A DNA stretch of 6,556 bases from Mariprofundaceae bacterium (GTDB lineage Bacteria; Pseudomonadota; Zetaproteobacteria; Mariprofundales; Mariprofundaceae), in NCBI GenBank assembly GCA_027075825.1, contig JALSZZ010000436.1:1-6556 (forward strand). Direction: 5' to 3'. The position numbers and the translations under genes are program-made. The notes below the pieces were generated by a model. The model was not told the origin of the DNA and ran no database searches. It was given only the letters and a program-made list of their open reading frames with translations. Positions within the stretch are counted from its first letter, which is position 1; the number at the start of each line of letters is the position of its first letter. This document shows positions 5,532 to 6,556 of the stretch, in pieces.

Positions 5532-6556
5532 ATGACACATATTCGACGCGCCCTGCTGAGTGTTTCTGACAAACGGGGAATCGAAGAATTTGCCCGTGCC
5601 CTGCTGGCTCATGGCGCTGAAATTCTTTCCACGGGAGGCACTGCCCGATTGCTGCGCGATGCCGATATTCCGGTGCGTGATGTTTCCGATTACACGGGCT
5701 TCCCTGAAATGATGGATGGTCGCATCAAAACCCTTCATCCAAAGGTACATGGCGGCATTCTGGCGCGTCGCGGCAAGGATGATGAAGCCATGAATGCTCA
5801 GGGCATCAGTCCCATTGATCTGGTCTGCGTCAACCTTTATCCGTTTCGGGAAACCGTCGCCCGCGACGATTGCAGCTACGAGGATGCTGTTGAGAATATT
5901 GACATTGGTGGCCCCTGCATGATCCGCGCAGCAGCTAAAAATCATGCCTGGGTCAGCGTTGTGGTTGACCCTGATGATTATGCGCATATTGCTGAAACGC
6001 TGGCCAGTGGCGGCCCCGATCAGCGCTTGCGTCAGGCGCTGGCGGTCAAGGCCTTTGCCCATACCGCCGCCTACGATGGCGCGATTGCCAATCATTTTTC
6101 CGCACTGAATGATGATGGCAGCAAGCGCATGTTCCCGGATATTTACACCCGTCAGTTTATCCGCGCCAGCGATCTTCGTTATGGCGAAAACCCGCACCAG
6201 CAAGCCACGTTCTACGCCGACCCTGAAGATCAGGGGGTGTCCCTGGCTGATTGTGAAATTTTGCAGGGCAAAGCCATTTCCTACAATAATATTGCCGATG
6301 CCGATGCCGCCTGGGCCTGCGTTCGCGATTTAAGCGATACCGCAGCCGTTATTGTGAAACATGCCAATCCTTGCGGTGTCGCCGTCGCCGACACACAGGC
6401 AGAGGCTTATCGCCTGGCGCGTGCTGCCGACAGTATTTCGGCCTTTGGCGGTATCGCGGCGTTTAATCGTCCACTGAATGCCGCAACAGCAAGCCTGATT
6501 ACCGAAACATTTATGGAAGTGGTGATTGCGCCGGGCTTTAGCGAGCAGGCGCGCAG
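5532..6556 (+). CDS. purH: Bifunctional AICAR formyltransferase / IMP cyclohydrolase PurH (3' end missing)
   Basis: PurH catalyses the last two steps of de novo purine synthesis in the cytoplasm: formylation of AICAR by 10-formyltetrahydrofolate, then ring closure to IMP. About 341 of the usual 520-530 residues are present; the rest is beyond the right edge. The N-terminal cyclohydrolase domain (MGS-like, about 1-195) shows LLSVSDKRG, ILSTGGT (31-37), MMDGRIKTLHPKVHGG (60-75) and NIDIGGPCMIRAAAKN (122-137). The transformylase part begins with RYGENPHQ (216-223) and contains the catalytic Lys-His pair at K276/H277 in VKHANPCG, then SAFGGI. The ATG at 5532 is preceded by GGAG 10 nt upstream and gives the family's normal N-terminus. 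It is transcribed away from the CBS-PAS operon. No frameshift or missing key residue is seen. Confidence 0.97.
   Translation, partial: MTHIRRALLSVSDKRGIEEFARALLAHGAEILSTGGTARLLRDADIPVRDVSDYTGFPEMMDGRIKTLHPKVHGGILARRGKDDEAMNAQGISPIDLVCVNLYPFRETVARDDCSYEDAVENIDIGGPCMIRAAAKNHAWVSVVVDPDDYAHIAETLASGGPDQRLRQALAVKAFAHTAAYDGAIANHFSALNDDGSKRMFPDIYTRQFIRASDLRYGENPHQQATFYADPEDQGVSLADCEILQGKAISYNNIADADAAWACVRDLSDTAAVIVKHANPCGVAVADTQAEAYRLARAADSISAFGGIAAFNRPLNAATASLITETFMEVVIAPGFSEQAR

Noticed and set aside
5396..5572. N-terminal extension of the CBS-PAS protein to an ATG at 5572
   Set aside because: It would overlap the first codons of purH, is basic and not CBS-like, and has no ribosome binding site comparable to the one before 5395.
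5523..6203. 226-codon open frame on the minus strand
   Set aside because: It is antisense to purH, which is unambiguous in the plus frame; the minus product has no family resemblance.

Overview
The window comes from a proteobacterium with moderate GC content. The gene families look gammaproteobacterial or from a close relative: RsmD next to CoaD, a tandem M16 peptidase pair and a bifunctional PurH. I cannot name the genus from the sequence.

Layout: six genes run leftward (minus strand) from about 5395 to the left edge. In transcription order they are a CBS-PAS sensor protein, a catalytic M16 zinc peptidase, an inactive M16 partner, a response regulator with a degenerate GGDEF domain, rsmD (16S rRNA m2G966 methyltransferase) and coaD (cut by the left edge). 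One gene, purH, runs rightward from 5532 and is cut by the right edge. The 136 bp between the CBS gene and purH is the only divergent intergenic space and must hold the promoter of at least purH.

The first four genes of the leftward set are joined by identical 4 bp ATGA stop/start overlaps, as are rsmD and coaD. The only break is a 55 bp gap before rsmD, where the start is anomalous: no ATG or GTG is in frame with the conserved N-terminus, and a GC hairpin covers the best candidate, a CTG.

How the genes may work together: the two M16 proteins look like the active and inactive halves of an exported heterodimeric peptidase. They are flanked by two cytoplasmic signalling proteins. One is a ligand-binding CBS/PAS protein. 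The other is a receiver protein whose GGDEF domain has lost its catalytic residues but keeps the RxxD inhibitory-site motif, which suggests a c-di-GMP receptor. The overlapping arrangement suggests a co-translated signalling and periplasmic proteolysis module upstream of two housekeeping genes. That functional link is inference. I found no RNA genes, mobile elements, CRISPR array or convincing terminators.
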